The position numbers and the translations under genes are program-made. 64,000 nucleotides of DNA from Chryseobacterium indoltheticum (GTDB lineage: Bacteria > Bacteroidota > Bacteroidia > Flavobacteriales > Weeksellaceae): positions 744,001 through 808,000 of the forward strand of contig NZ_CP033929.1 in assembly GCF_003815915.1 (NCBI RefSeq), in the 5' to 3' direction. This document shows, piece after piece, positions 1 through 8,567 of the stretch. The notes under the pieces are model-generated. The model had not been told where the DNA came from, ran no database searches, and saw only the letters and a program-made list of their open reading frames with translations. Every line of letters starts with the position of its first letter. The stretch's first letter is position 1.

Positions 1-1
1 T

Positions 2-169
2 TCGAGAGTATTCAAAGGAATGAGAATGGCAGGTAGAATGGGAGGTAAGCAGGTAACTGTACAAAACCTTCAAGTATTAAAAGTGGATCAAGAACAAAAT
101 CTTTTAGTAGTAAAAGGTGCTGTTCCGGGAGCTAAAAATTCTTATGTAATTATCAGAAAATGGAACTAG
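2..169 (+). CDS. rplC: 50S ribosomal protein L3, C-terminal part
   Basis: The window opens inside this gene: 55 codons are readable up to TAG at 167-169. The residues [15 protein letters not shown] and [12 protein letters not shown] match the conserved C-terminal strand region of ribosomal protein L3, which helps start 50S assembly near the 3' end of 23S rRNA. The rplD start codon lies inside the last codons (10-base overlap), suggesting translational coupling. It is the first visible gene of the S10-spc-alpha cluster. Confidence 0.95.
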   Translation, partial: SRVFKGMRMAGRMGGKQVTVQNLQVLKVDQEQNLLVVKGAVPGAKNSYVIIRKWN

Positions 170-789
170 TAGTATTAAATACATCAGGAAAAGAAACCGG
201 AAAAAAAGTAACTCTAGACGAAACAGTATTCGGAATTGAGCCAAATAAGCACGCGGTTTACTTAGAAGTAAAACAATATCTTGCTGCTCAGCGTCAAGGT
301 ACTCATAAATCAAAAGAAAGAAGCGAAATTACTGCTTCTACTAAAAAACTTAAGAAGCAAAAAGGATCTGGTTCTGCTAGATACGGTGATATTAAATCTC
401 CTACTTTTAGAGGTGGAGGTAGAGTATTCGGTCCTAAGCCAAGAGACTACAGATTCAAATTGAATAAAGCTCTTAAGAGATTAGCAAAAAAATCTGTTCT
501 TTCTCAAAAAATGAAAGACAACAGCATTAGAATCGTGGAAGGTTTGAGCATTGCTGCTCCTAAAACTAAAGATTTCGTTACTATCTTGAATGCATTGGCA
601 TTGAACGATAAGAAGTCTTTATTCATTCTTCCTGATACTAACAAGAATGTGTATTTATCTTCAAGAAACTTGCCTAAGACTAAAGTTATGAAATTCAACG
701 AAATTTCTTCTTATGACTTAATCAACGCAGGTGAGATCGTTTTCTTAGAAGGTGCAGTTGAAAAATTCCAGGAAAATTTAAAGAAATAA
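160..789 (+). CDS. rplD: 50S ribosomal protein L4
   Basis: The 209-residue product is the length expected for L4. The internal loop that reaches into the peptide exit tunnel is clear around residues 65-95, with [18 protein letters not shown] and FGPKPRDY. L4 binds 23S rRNA and, in enterobacteria, represses its own S10 operon; nothing here shows whether that holds in this phylum. The ATG at 160 overlaps the rplC stop by 10 bases, and rplW follows after 3 bases, so the genes are almost certainly cotranscribed. Confidence 0.98.
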   Translation: MELVVLNTSGKETGKKVTLDETVFGIEPNKHAVYLEVKQYLAAQRQGTHKSKERSEITASTKKLKKQKGSGSARYGDIKSPTFRGGGRVFGPKPRDYRFKLNKALKRLAKKSVLSQKMKDNSIRIVEGLSIAAPKTKDFVTILNALALNDKKSLFILPDTNKNVYLSSRNLPKTKVMKFNEISSYDLINAGEIVFLEGAVEKFQENLKK

Positions 790-792
790 ATC

Positions 793-1083
793 ATGTCACT
801 AATTATTAAACCAGTTATTTCAGAAAAAGCAAACTATCTTACAGATTTAAGAGGTGCTTATTCTTTCTTAGTACAACCTAAGGCGAATAAAATCCAGATT
901 AAAAATGCAATAGAGCAAGCTTACGGTGTGAAAGTAGCAGACGTTAGAACCATGATTTATGCTCCTAAAGTTTCTTCGAAATACACGAAAAAAGGTCTTC
1001 AAGTAGGGAAGACAAACAAATTAAAAAAGGCGGTTATCACTCTTGCTGAAGGAGAAGTAATCGACATTTTTGCTGTAAATTAA
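793..1083 (+). CDS. rplW: 50S ribosomal protein L23
   Basis: This 96-residue protein starts MSLIIKPVISEKA, the L23 signature (xxIIKPxxSEKA). L23 sits at the exit of the peptide tunnel and is the docking site for trigger factor and SRP. Its place between rplD and rplB is the standard S10 operon order. The gap to rplB is 22 bases of A/T with no hairpin. Confidence 0.98.
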   Translation: MSLIIKPVISEKANYLTDLRGAYSFLVQPKANKIQIKNAIEQAYGVKVADVRTMIYAPKVSSKYTKKGLQVGKTNKLKKAVITLAEGEVIDIFAVN

Positions 1084-1105
1084 TTATTAATTATAAATAA
1101 TAGTA

Positions 1106-1927
1106 ATGTCTGTTAGAAAATTAAAACCTATCACCCCAGGACAGAGATTCAGAATTGTAAACAATTTTGAGGAAATTACTACCAACAAACCAGAGAAATC
1201 TCTAACTGTTGGTATTAGTAAGTCAGGTGGACGTAACCAAACTGGTAAAATGACCATGCGTTACACCGGAGGTGGACACAAAAAGAAATACAGAATTATC
1301 GACTTCAAAAGAAACAAGCATGATGTTGAAGCAACGGTAAAAACTGTAGAATATGATCCAAACAGAACTGCTTTCATCGCTTTAGTGGAGTACGCAGACG
1401 GAGAGAAGAGATATATCATCGCTCCAAACGGAATCAAAGTTGACCAAAAAATTATTTCTGGCGAAAGCGTAGAACCGAACATCGGTAACGCAATGAAATT
1501 GAAAAATATTCCATTGGGTACTGTAATTTCTTGTGTTGAAATGAAGCCTGGTCAAGGTGCTATTTTAGCAAGAAGTGCTGGTTCTTCAGCTCAGTTGACT
1601 TCAAGGGACGGGAAATATGCAATCATCAAATTGCCTTCAGGAGAATCTAGAATGATCCTTACTGAGTGCTATGCAATGATTGGATCTGTTTCTAACTCTG
1701 ATCACCAGTTGACTGTATCAGGTAAGGCTGGTAGAAGCAGATGGTTAGGTAGAAGACCTAGAACAAGACCAGTAGTAATGAACCCTGTAGATCACCCAAT
1801 GGGAGGTGGTGAAGGACGTTCTTCTGGAGGTCACCCAAGATCTAGAAACGGTATGCCGGCTAAAGGTTACAAAACTAGAAAGAAAAACAAAGTGTCTAAC
1901 CGTTACATCGTATCTAAAAGAAAATAA
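1106..1927 (+). CDS. rplB: 50S ribosomal protein L2
   Basis: The 273 residues match full-length L2, a primary 23S rRNA binder next to the peptidyl-transferase centre. The motif [15 protein letters not shown] near residue 230 carries the first of the two conserved histidines (HPM instead of the HPH of Escherichia coli). The basic C-terminus [18 protein letters not shown] is typical. Two bases separate it from rpsS. Confidence 0.98.
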   Translation: MSVRKLKPITPGQRFRIVNNFEEITTNKPEKSLTVGISKSGGRNQTGKMTMRYTGGGHKKKYRIIDFKRNKHDVEATVKTVEYDPNRTAFIALVEYADGEKRYIIAPNGIKVDQKIISGESVEPNIGNAMKLKNIPLGTVISCVEMKPGQGAILARSAGSSAQLTSRDGKYAIIKLPSGESRMILTECYAMIGSVSNSDHQLTVSGKAGRSRWLGRRPRTRPVVMNPVDHPMGGGEGRSSGGHPRSRNGMPAKGYKTRKKNKVSNRYIVSKRK

Positions 1928-1929
1928 TT

Positions 1930-2208
1930 ATGGCAAGATCACTTAAAAAAGGACCATTCATTCACTATACTTTAGATAAGAAGGTTCAGGCAAATGTAGA
2001 GTCTGGTAAGAAGACTGTTATCAAAACTTGGTCTAGAGCATCAATGATCTCTCCAGACTTTGTAGGACAAACTATTGCTGTGCACAACGGGAAATCTTTT
2101 ATCCCGGTTTACGTTACAGAAAACATGGTAGGTCACAAGCTAGGCGAATTTTCTCCAACAAGATCTTTCAGAGGTCATGGTGGTAACAAAAACAAAGGAA
2201 GCAGATAA
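1930..2208 (+). CDS. rpsS: 30S ribosomal protein S19
   Basis: The 92-residue product begins [19 protein letters not shown], the S19 signature, and carries the conserved [18 protein letters not shown] near its end. S19 forms a complex with S13 in the head of the small subunit. It lies 2 bases after rplB and 2 bases before rplV. Confidence 0.98.
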   Translation: MARSLKKGPFIHYTLDKKVQANVESGKKTVIKTWSRASMISPDFVGQTIAVHNGKSFIPVYVTENMVGHKLGEFSPTRSFRGHGGNKNKGSR

Positions 2209-2210
2209 TC

Positions 2211-2609
2211 ATGGGATCAAGAAAAAGAGAAAGTGCATTAGCACGTAAATTAACAAATCAAGATGTAGTAAAAGCATTACACAACGATTGCCCTTCATCT
2301 CCAAGAAAGATGAGATTAGTAGCTGATATCATCAGAGGGGTAGAAGTTGAAAAAGCTTTAAGCATCCTAAAATATTCGAAAAAAGACGCTTCAAACAAAT
2401 TAGAGAAAGTACTTCTTTCTGCGATGGCTAACTGGCAATCTAAGAACGAAGGTGCAGATATCGAAGAAGCTAACCTTATCGTTAAAGAAATTTTTGTAGA
2501 CAGTGCAAGACAATTGAAGAGACTGAGACCAGCGCCACAAGGTAGAGGGTACAGAATCAGAAAAAGATCAAACCACATTACACTAATCTTAGGAACAAAA
2601 GAAAATTAA
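2211..2609 (+). CDS. rplV: 50S ribosomal protein L22
   Basis: The 132-residue protein has the L22 core ([14 protein letters not shown], then [13 protein letters not shown]) and the tunnel-lining beta-hairpin ending in [20 protein letters not shown] near residues 105-125. Mutations in that hairpin confer macrolide resistance in other bacteria. The N-terminus, about 15 residues longer than in Escherichia coli, is basic. Nine bases separate it from rpsC. Confidence 0.98.
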   Translation: MGSRKRESALARKLTNQDVVKALHNDCPSSPRKMRLVADIIRGVEVEKALSILKYSKKDASNKLEKVLLSAMANWQSKNEGADIEEANLIVKEIFVDSARQLKRLRPAPQGRGYRIRKRSNHITLILGTKEN

Positions 2610-2617
2610 TTCAAGGT

Positions 2618-3355
2618 ATGGGACAGAAGACAAATCCAATTGGTAACAGATTAGGTATCATCAGAGGATGGGATTCTAACTGGTTTGGCGGAAACGATTA
2701 TGGAGACAGAATCGCGGAAGACTACAAAATCAGAAGATACCTTGAAGCAAGATTATCTAAAGGTGGTATTTCAAAAATTTATATTGAAAGAACACTTAAA
2801 TTAGTAACCGTAACAATCACTACTGCTAGACCGGGATTAATCATCGGGAAAGGAGGTCAGGAAGTTGACAAGTTAAAAGAAGAATTGAAGAAACTTACTA
2901 AAAAGGATATTCAAATCAATATTTTCGAAATCAAAAGACCTGAGCTTGATGCAGTATTAGTTGCAGACAGTATCGCTAAGCAAATCGAAAACAGAATCTC
3001 TTACAGAAGAGCCGTGAAAATGGCTATCGCTTCTACAATGAGAATGGGTGCTGAAGGTATCAAAGTTCAAATCTCTGGTAGATTGAACGGTGCTGAAATG
3101 GCAAGATCTGAGTCTTTCAAAGACGGAAGAATCCCATTGTCTACTTTCAGAGCAGATATCGACTATCATATCGGTGAGGCATTAACTCAGTACGGTAAGT
3201 TAGGAGTTAAAGTTTGGATCATGAAAGGAGAAGTTTATGGTAAGAGAGATCTTATGCCGCTAGTAGGACAACAGAAAAAAGGTGGTCCTTCAGGAGGTGG
3301 AAACAGAGGAGATAGAGATAACAGAAGACCTTCAAGAGATAAAAAAAATAATTAA
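2618..3355 (+). CDS. rpsC: 30S ribosomal protein S3
   Basis: The start [22 protein letters not shown] and the KH domain loop [14 protein letters not shown] (around residues 75-88) identify S3, which lines the mRNA entry channel and contributes helicase activity. The protein is 245 residues; the last 30 form a Gly/Arg/Asp/Lys-rich disordered tail. The following 78-base gap before rplP is unusually long for this cluster and holds a heptamer array (see the repeat at 3397). Confidence 0.98.
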   Translation: MGQKTNPIGNRLGIIRGWDSNWFGGNDYGDRIAEDYKIRRYLEARLSKGGISKIYIERTLKLVTVTITTARPGLIIGKGGQEVDKLKEELKKLTKKDIQINIFEIKRPELDAVLVADSIAKQIENRISYRRAVKMAIASTMRMGAEGIKVQISGRLNGAEMARSESFKDGRIPLSTFRADIDYHIGEALTQYGKLGVKVWIMKGEVYGKRDLMPLVGQQKKGGPSGGGNRGDRDNRRPSRDKKNN

Positions 3356-3396
3356 TAAAATTTTAGAGGATAGTTTTTAAATGACCGTTACTTTTT

Positions 3397-3424
3397 TAAA
3401 ATCTAAATTCTAAAATCTAAAATT
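3397..3424 (+). repeat. Heptamer array upstream of rplP (4 units, TAAAATC-like)
   Basis: Four 7-base units stand head to tail at 3397, 3404, 3411 and 3418. Units 1 and 3 are TAAAATC, unit 2 is TAAATTC and unit 4 is TAAAATT. The array ends 9 bases before the rplP ATG and lies inside the 78-base rpsC-rplP gap. It has the same period-7 make-up as the other arrays in this window. Confidence 0.8.
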
Positions 3425-3433
3425 TAAGAAATT

Positions 3434-3859
3434 ATGTTACAACCAAAAAGAACCAAATTCCGTAGAGTTCATAAGATGAAAATGAAGGGGATTGCTCAGA
3501 GAGGTAATCAACTTGCTTATGGAACTTTCGGAATTAAAGCTAACGAAGGTGCTTGGATCACTGCAAGACAAATCGAAGCTGCTCGTATCGCTGCGACAAG
3601 ATATATGAAAAGAGAAGGTCAACTATGGATCAAAATATTCCCGGATAAGCCTATTACCAAGAAACCAGCCGAAGTAAGGATGGGTAAAGGTAAAGGTGCT
3701 GTAGAATATTGGGTAGCTGTAGTAAAACCAGGTAAAATTATGTTCGAAGTTGGAGGTGTATCTTACGATATCGCTAAAGAAGCTTTAAGACTTGCTGCAC
3801 AGAAATTACCAGTTACGACTAGATTTATAGTTGCTAACGATTTTGTTAAACCTCTTTAA
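3434..3859 (+). CDS. rplP: 50S ribosomal protein L16
   Basis: The 141-residue product begins [21 protein letters not shown] and contains EARRIA-like [13 protein letters not shown] and the [12 protein letters not shown] segment typical of L16. L16 binds at the A-site side of the central protuberance and is needed for peptidyl-transferase assembly. A 7-base-unit array precedes it, and rpmC follows after 12 bases. Confidence 0.98.
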   Translation: MLQPKRTKFRRVHKMKMKGIAQRGNQLAYGTFGIKANEGAWITARQIEAARIAATRYMKREGQLWIKIFPDKPITKKPAEVRMGKGKGAVEYWVAVVKPGKIMFEVGGVSYDIAKEALRLAAQKLPVTTRFIVANDFVKPL

Positions 3860-3871
3860 TCTCTGAATACA

Positions 3872-4057
3872 ATGAAACAAGCTGAAATTAAAAATCTAAG
3901 CCTTGAAGATGTTCAAGCTAAATTGACTGAAGCTAAAGCTCAATTTTCAAAAATGAAATTGGCTCACAAAATCAGTCCACTTGAAAATCCGATCCAAATC
4001 AGAGATTTGAGAAAAACAATCGCAAGATTAAACACTGAGTTAACTAACAAACAATAA
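3872..4057 (+). CDS. rpmC: 50S ribosomal protein L29
   Basis: This 61-residue two-helix protein has the L29 pattern: [13 protein letters not shown] near the start and [19 protein letters not shown] at the end. L29 lies at the tunnel exit beside L23 and contributes to SRP and trigger-factor docking. The position between rplP and rpsQ is canonical. Confidence 0.97.
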   Translation: MKQAEIKNLSLEDVQAKLTEAKAQFSKMKLAHKISPLENPIQIRDLRKTIARLNTELTNKQ

Positions 4058-4071
4058 TATTCCTTTTTACA

Positions 4072-4326
4072 ATGGATAGAAATTTAAGAAAAGAAAGAAT
4101 CGGAGTGGTTTCCAGCAATAAAATGGAAAAAACTATTGTTGTTAGTGAAACGACTAGAGTAAAACACCCGATGTACGGTAAATTCGTTTTGAAAACGAAA
4201 AAATATACTGCACACGACGAGAACAACGAATGCAACGAAGGAGATACAGTTTTAATTTCTGAAACTAGACCTTTGAGCAAGAGTAAGAGATGGAGATTAG
4301 TAAGAATCATTGAAAAAGCTAAGTAA
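4072..4326 (+). CDS. rpsQ: 30S ribosomal protein S17
   Basis: The 84-residue protein has the S17 OB-fold motifs [19 protein letters not shown] and [19 protein letters not shown]17 is a primary binder of 16S rRNA in the body of the small subunit. It ends 2 bases before rplN. Confidence 0.98.
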   Translation: MDRNLRKERIGVVSSNKMEKTIVVSETTRVKHPMYGKFVLKTKKYTAHDENNECNEGDTVLISETRPLSKSKRWRLVRIIEKAK

Positions 4327-4328
4327 TA

Positions 4329-4697
4329 ATGTTACAAACAGAATCAAGATTAAAAGTTGCTGATAACACAGGTGCAAAAGAAGTACTAGTTATTAGAGTT
4401 CTGGGAGGAACCAGAAGAAGATATGCTTCAGTTGGTGATAAAATCGTAGTTACTATTAAAGATTCTACACCATCAGGAAACGCAAAAAAAGGTCAGGTAT
4501 CTAAAGCAGTTGTAGTAAGAACAAAAAAAGCAGTAAGAAGAAAAGATGGCTCGTACATCAAATTTGAAGACAACGCTTGTGTTTTACTAAACGCTGGAGG
4601 AGAAATGAGAGGAACACGTGTTTTTGGACCGGTTGCTCGTGAGTTGAGAGACAAAGAATATATGAAAATCATTTCATTAGCTCCTGAAGTACTTTAA
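4329..4697 (+). CDS. rplN: 50S ribosomal protein L14
   Basis: The 122-residue length and the start [19 protein letters not shown] are diagnostic of L14, which forms an intersubunit bridge and is the docking site of the silencing factor RsfS. It also has the conserved FDDNA-like segment ([11 protein letters not shown]) and the [11 protein letters not shown] motif. Confidence 0.98.
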   Translation: MLQTESRLKVADNTGAKEVLVIRVLGGTRRRYASVGDKIVVTIKDSTPSGNAKKGQVSKAVVVRTKKAVRRKDGSYIKFEDNACVLLNAGGEMRGTRVFGPVARELRDKEYMKIISLAPEVL

Positions 4698-4719
4698 TTT
4701 TTAAAATTTTTAAAAGAAA

Positions 4720-5046
4720 ATGTCAAAGTTAAAAATAAAAAGAGGAGATAACGTAATCATTACTACTGGTAAAAAAGATATCAAAGGTAAAACTGGTGAA
4801 GTTATTGAAGTGATCAAAAAAGAAGGAAGAGACCCTAGAGTTATTGTTGCAGGACTAAACATCGTTAAAAAACACGTTAAGCCTTCAGCTTCTAACCCTC
4901 AAGGAGGAATCACTGAGAAGGAAGCTTCTATTCATATCTCAAACGTAGCTTTAGTTGGTAAAGACGGAAAAGCTATCAGAGTAGGTTATAAAATCGAAGG
5001 AGATAAGAAAGTAAGAATCAACAAAAAAACGGGTGAAACTTTATAA
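4720..5046 (+). CDS. rplX: 50S ribosomal protein L24
   Basis: The 108-residue protein carries a KOW motif at its N-terminus (KIKRGDNVIITTGKKDIKGKTGEV written here in parts: RGDNVIITTGK and KGKTGEVIEV) and the HVKPSASNPQGGI segment. L24 is one of the two assembly initiator proteins of the large subunit. It is 22 bases downstream of rplN and 13 bases upstream of rplE. Confidence 0.97.
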   Translation: MSKLKIKRGDNVIITTGKKDIKGKTGEVIEVIKKEGRDPRVIVAGLNIVKKHVKPSASNPQGGITEKEASIHISNVALVGKDGKAIRVGYKIEGDKKVRINKKTGETL

Positions 5047-5059
5047 TTTTAAATAACAC

Positions 5060-5611
5060 ATGGAATATATAGCAAGACCCAAAAAAGCATATAAAGAAAC
5101 GATTGTTCCTGCAATGATGGAAGAATTCGGATACAAATCAGTAATGCAGGTACCAAGACTAGAGAAAATTATTTTATCTCAAGGTTTAGGAGACGCTACT
5201 GCTGATAAAAAGATCATCGATTATGCTGTAGAAGAACTTACAAATATCACTGGTCAAAAGGCTGTTGGTACTATCTCTAAGAAAGATGAAGCTGCTTTCA
5301 AACTAAGAAAAGGTATGCCTGTAGGTGCTAAGGTAACTCTTAGAGCTCAGAAAATGTACGAATTCTTAGATAGATTAACTTCTTCTGCTTTGCCACGTAT
5401 CAGAGATTTTTCTGGTATCAAAGCTGACGGTTTCGACGGTAGAGGTAACTATAACTTAGGTATTACTGAGCAGATTATCTTCCCTGAGATCGTAATCGAC
5501 AAAGTAAAGAAAATCCAAGGTATGGATATCACTTTCGTTACTACTGCGAAAACAGATAAAGAAGCTAAAGCATTATTAACTCACTTCGGTTTACCATTCA
5601 AAAAGAACTAA
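5060..5611 (+). CDS. rplE: 50S ribosomal protein L5
   Basis: The 183-residue product shows the L5 core: [20 protein letters not shown] near residues 25-45, [27 protein letters not shown] and the [14 protein letters not shown] motif. L5 carries 5S rRNA together with L18 and contacts P-site tRNA. Three bases separate it from rpsN. Confidence 0.98.
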   Translation: MEYIARPKKAYKETIVPAMMEEFGYKSVMQVPRLEKIILSQGLGDATADKKIIDYAVEELTNITGQKAVGTISKKDEAAFKLRKGMPVGAKVTLRAQKMYEFLDRLTSSALPRIRDFSGIKADGFDGRGNYNLGITEQIIFPEIVIDKVKKIQGMDITFVTTAKTDKEAKALLTHFGLPFKKN

Positions 5612-5614
5612 GAA

Positions 5615-5884
5615 ATGGCTAAAGAATCAATGAAAGCGCGTGAGCGCAAAAGAGAAGCTACTGTAGCTAAATACGCTGAGAAAAGAAAAGCTCTTAAAGA
5701 AGCAGGTGACTATGAAGGACTTCAGAAATTACCTAAAAACGCTTCTCCGGTAAGATTACACAACAGATGTAAACTTACAGGTAGACCAAGAGGTTACATG
5801 AGAACCTTCGGTATTTCTAGAGTAACTTTCAGAGAAATGGCCAACAACGGTCTTATCCCGGGAGTTAAAAAAGCTAGTTGGTAA
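5615..5884 (+). CDS. rpsN: 30S ribosomal protein S14, zinc-free type
   Basis: The 89-residue protein ends with the S14 signature [25 protein letters not shown] in parts ([10 protein letters not shown] and [10 protein letters not shown]). It has a single cysteine and no CxxC pairs, so it is the long zinc-independent form. S14 joins S3 and S10 in the head of the 30S subunit. A 148-base gap with two hairpins follows, the longest break inside the spc part of the cluster. Confidence 0.97.
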   Translation: MAKESMKARERKREATVAKYAEKRKALKEAGDYEGLQKLPKNASPVRLHNRCKLTGRPRGYMRTFGISRVTFREMANNGLIPGVKKASW

Positions 5885-5906
5885 TAATTACTAATTAAAA
5901 AATCGG

Positions 5907-5975
5907 GACAATTAAGTTGTCGAGATACTAAAGAAAATAAATATCAGACCCAAGATCTTCTGAAGTCTGATATTT
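5907..5975 (+). promoter_or_regulatory. Two RNA hairpins between rpsN and rpsH
   Basis: A 5-bp hairpin (GACAA/TTGTC) spans 5907-5921. A perfect 11-bp stem follows, with arms at 5939-5949 and 5965-5975 and a 15-base loop. No long T-run follows, so a simple terminator is unlikely. In Escherichia coli the spc operon is repressed by S8 binding near rplE; a structured leader just before rpsH could play a similar part here, but this is inference. Confidence 0.5.
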
Positions 5976-6032
5976 TAATCTTCAAGTCTTTTCAATACTG
6001 ATTGTTCTTTAACCAATAATTTAAAACAAGAA

Positions 6033-6431
6033 ATGGTAACAGATCCAATTTCAGATTTCCTAACTAGAGTAAGGAACGCACAAAGCGCAGGCCACAAAGT
6101 GGTGGAAATTCCTGCATCGAAAATCAAAAAGGAGATTACGAAAATCTTATTTGAACAAGGGTATATCTTAAACTACAAGTTTGAAGAAAGCGCTGTTCAA
6201 GGGACAATCAAAATCGCTTTGAAGTATGACAAACAAACAAGCAAGCCAGCTATCAAGTCTATCCAAAGAGCTTCTAGACCAGGTTTGAGACAGTACAAAG
6301 GTTCAGGTGAACTTCCAAGAGTACTAAACGGTTTGGGTATTTCTATCATCTCTACTTCTAAAGGAGTAATGACTGACAAGAAAGCTAGAGAAGAGAAAGT
6401 AGGCGGTGAAGTAATCTGCTATGTTTATTAA
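6033..6431 (+). CDS. rpsH: 30S ribosomal protein S8
   Basis: The 132-residue product starts MVTDPISDFLTRVRNAQ, and ends with the S8 core ISIISTSKGVMTDKKAREEKVGGEVICYVY in parts (STSKGVMTDKKAR, GGEVICYVY). S8 is a primary 16S rRNA binder. It is the first gene after the 148-base gap and is 17 bases before rplF. Confidence 0.98.
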   Translation: MVTDPISDFLTRVRNAQSAGHKVVEIPASKIKKEITKILFEQGYILNYKFEESAVQGTIKIALKYDKQTSKPAIKSIQRASRPGLRQYKGSGELPRVLNGLGISIISTSKGVMTDKKAREEKVGGEVICYVY

Positions 6432-6448
6432 TTTTTAATCAAAGGAAA

Positions 6449-6994
6449 ATGTCAAGAATTGGTAAAGCAATTATAACAATTCCCGCTGGAGTTACAATCA
6501 CTGAGAAAGAAGGTGTAGTAACTGTAAAAGGTCCCAAAGGAGAACTTACTCAGGAGCTTACAGAAGGAATTACTTTAGAACAAAACGAAGGTCAGTTAAC
6601 TGTTAGCAGACCATCAGATTCTAAACAACACAGAGCGCTTCATGGTTTATACAGAGCGTTAATCAATAACATGATTGTGGGAACTACTGAAGGTTTCACA
6701 AAAAAGTTGGAACTAGTAGGGGTAGGATACAGAGCTTCACACGCAGGTCAAAAACTTGAGTTAGCTTTAGGATTCTCTCACGGTATCGTTCTAGAACTTC
6801 CAAAAGAAGTGATAATCGACACATTGACTGAAAAAGGTAAAAACCCAATTATTACTTTAACGTCTCATGACAAGCAACTTCTAGGAATGGTTTCTGCAAA
6901 GATCCGTTCATTCAGAAAGCCTGAGCCATACAAAGGAAAAGGTGTAAGATTCGTAGGAGAAATTGTTAGACGTAAAGCTGGTAAATCTGCTTAA
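6449..6994 (+). CDS. rplF: 50S ribosomal protein L6
   Basis: The 181-residue protein begins [17 protein letters not shown] and ends with the L6 signature [18 protein letters not shown]. Its two related domains sit near the sarcin-ricin loop and the GTPase-associated region. Spacing of 14-17 bases on both sides fits cotranscription. Confidence 0.98.
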   Translation: MSRIGKAIITIPAGVTITEKEGVVTVKGPKGELTQELTEGITLEQNEGQLTVSRPSDSKQHRALHGLYRALINNMIVGTTEGFTKKLELVGVGYRASHAGQKLELALGFSHGIVLELPKEVIIDTLTEKGKNPIITLTSHDKQLLGMVSAKIRSFRKPEPYKGKGVRFVGEIVRRKAGKSA

Positions 6995-7008
6995 TAAAAT
7001 TTAAGAAA

Positions 7009-7362
7009 ATGGCACTAAGTAAATTAGAAAAAAGAATAAGAATCAAAAGAAGAGTAAGAGGAAAAATCTCTGGATCTTCTGAATTGCCAAGATTATCTGT
7101 ATACAAGAGTAATAAGGAAATTTACGCTCAGTTAATCAACGATAAAGACGGTAAAACTTTAGCATCAGCTTCTTCTAGAGAGAAAGGTGTAGATGCTAAC
7201 GGAACAAAAAGTGAAATTTCTGCTGCTGTAGGTAAAGCAATCGCTGCTAAAGCACTTGCTGCAGGAATTGAAAATATTGTATTTGATAGAAACGGATTCG
7301 TATACCACGGAAGAGTAAAAGCTCTAGCTGATGGTGCGAGAGAAGGAGGACTTAAATTCTAA
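7009..7362 (+). CDS. rplR: 50S ribosomal protein L18
   Basis: The 117-residue product has the basic N-terminus [16 protein letters not shown], the [15 protein letters not shown] core and the C-terminal [24 protein letters not shown] motif in parts ([20 protein letters not shown]). L18 binds 5S rRNA with L5. It lies 14 bases after rplF. Confidence 0.98.
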   Translation: MALSKLEKRIRIKRRVRGKISGSSELPRLSVYKSNKEIYAQLINDKDGKTLASASSREKGVDANGTKSEISAAVGKAIAAKALAAGIENIVFDRNGFVYHGRVKALADGAREGGLKF

Positions 7363-7380
7363 TCATTAAATTTCGGAAAT

Positions 7381-7902
7381 ATGTTAGGACTAGATAATAT
7401 AGAAAGAGTAAAACCGGGAGGATTAGAACTTAAAGATCGTCTCGTAGCTGTTAATAGAGTAACAAAAGTAACTAAAGGAGGTAGAGCTTTCGGATTTTCT
7501 GCAATTGTTGTTGTAGGAGACGAAGCTGGAACTATCGGTTTTGGTTTAGGAAAATCTAAGGAAGTTGCTTCGGCTATTGCTAAGGCAGTAGAAGATGCTA
7601 AGAAAAACTTGGTAAAAGTTCCTGTAATGAACCATACTATCCCTCACCAGACTACTGCTAGATACGGTGGTGCTGATATCTTCTTGAGACCTGCTTCTCA
7701 CGGTACAGGGCTTATCGCCGGTGGTGCGGTAAGAGCGGTACTTGAGTCTGCTGGTATTCACGATATCCTTTCAAAATCTAAAGGATCTTCAAACCCTCAC
7801 AATGTAGTAAAGGCAACTTTCAAAGCATTGTTAGACATCAGAAGACCAGAAGAAATTGCAAGAATGAGAGGAGTTTCTTTAACTAAAGTGTTTAACGGTT
7901 AA
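7381..7902 (+). CDS. rpsE: 30S ribosomal protein S5
   Basis: The 173-residue protein has the dsRNA-binding-like N-terminal domain with [20 protein letters not shown] (about residues 20-39) and [10 protein letters not shown], plus the C-terminal [22 protein letters not shown] region in parts ([13 protein letters not shown]). S5 is involved in decoding accuracy and mRNA unwinding. Confidence 0.98.
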   Translation: MLGLDNIERVKPGGLELKDRLVAVNRVTKVTKGGRAFGFSAIVVVGDEAGTIGFGLGKSKEVASAIAKAVEDAKKNLVKVPVMNHTIPHQTTARYGGADIFLRPASHGTGLIAGGAVRAVLESAGIHDILSKSKGSSNPHNVVKATFKALLDIRRPEEIARMRGVSLTKVFNG

Positions 7903-7912
7903 TAATAAAACA

Positions 7913-8089
7913 ATGGCAACAATTAAAGTAAAGCAAGTAAGAAGCGCTATTGGTAGAACAAAAACCCAAAAGAGAACGCTTGAAGCATTAGGATTTAAGA
8001 AACTTCACCAAGTTGTAGAGCACGAAGCTACACCTTCTATTTTAGGGATGATAGCTGCAGTTAGTCACTTACTTGAAGTTCAAAAATAA
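7913..8089 (+). CDS. rpmD: 50S ribosomal protein L30
   Basis: A short reading frame of 58 codons fills the space between rpsE and rplO. It starts ATG at 7913 (MATIKVKQVRSAIGRTKTQK) and contains LEALGFKKLHQVVEH, the L30 signature (TLxALGLxKxxxxVEH). Length and position match L30, a peripheral 50S protein. Ten bases separate it from rpsE and 19 from rplO. Confidence 0.96.
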   Translation: MATIKVKQVRSAIGRTKTQKRTLEALGFKKLHQVVEHEATPSILGMIAAVSHLLEVQK

Positions 8090-8108
8090 TTTTTAAAATA
8101 ATTTTAAA

Positions 8109-8558
8109 ATGAATTTAAACAACATAAAGCCTGCTGCAGGTTCTACATTTAGTTCAAAAAGAATTGGTAGAGGACAAGGTAGTGGAAAAGGAGGTACTTC
8201 TACAAAAGGGCACAAAGGTCAGAAAGCAAGAGCTGGTTATTCTCAGAAAATCGGTTTTGAAGGAGGACAAATGCCTTTGCAAAGAAGATTACCTAAATTC
8301 GGTTTCAAAAACGTAAACAGAAAAGAATATAGAGCTATTAACCTTGATGATATCCAAATTTTAATTGAAAATAAATCTGTAACAGGAGATATTACAAAAG
8401 AAGTTTTGGTACAGCACGGTCTGGCAACTAAAAACGAAATAGTGAAAATTATGGGGAGAGGAGAATTGAAATCTGCGGTTTCAATTACTGCTGACAAATT
8501 CACTAAATCTGCTGAAGAGCTTATTGCTAAAGCAGGTGGAAAAGCAATTACCTTATAA
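8109..8558 (+). CDS. rplO: 50S ribosomal protein L15
   Basis: The 149-residue protein starts MNLNNIKPAAGS and has the glycine-rich arm RIGRGQGSGKGGTSTKGHKG and FEGGQMPLQRRLPKFGF, both characteristic of L15, a late assembly protein of the large subunit. It directly precedes secY (9-base gap), the order found in almost all bacteria. Confidence 0.98.
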   Translation: MNLNNIKPAAGSTFSSKRIGRGQGSGKGGTSTKGHKGQKARAGYSQKIGFEGGQMPLQRRLPKFGFKNVNRKEYRAINLDDIQILIENKSVTGDITKEVLVQHGLATKNEIVKIMGRGELKSAVSITADKFTKSAEELIAKAGGKAITL

Positions 8559-8567
8559 TAATTACTA

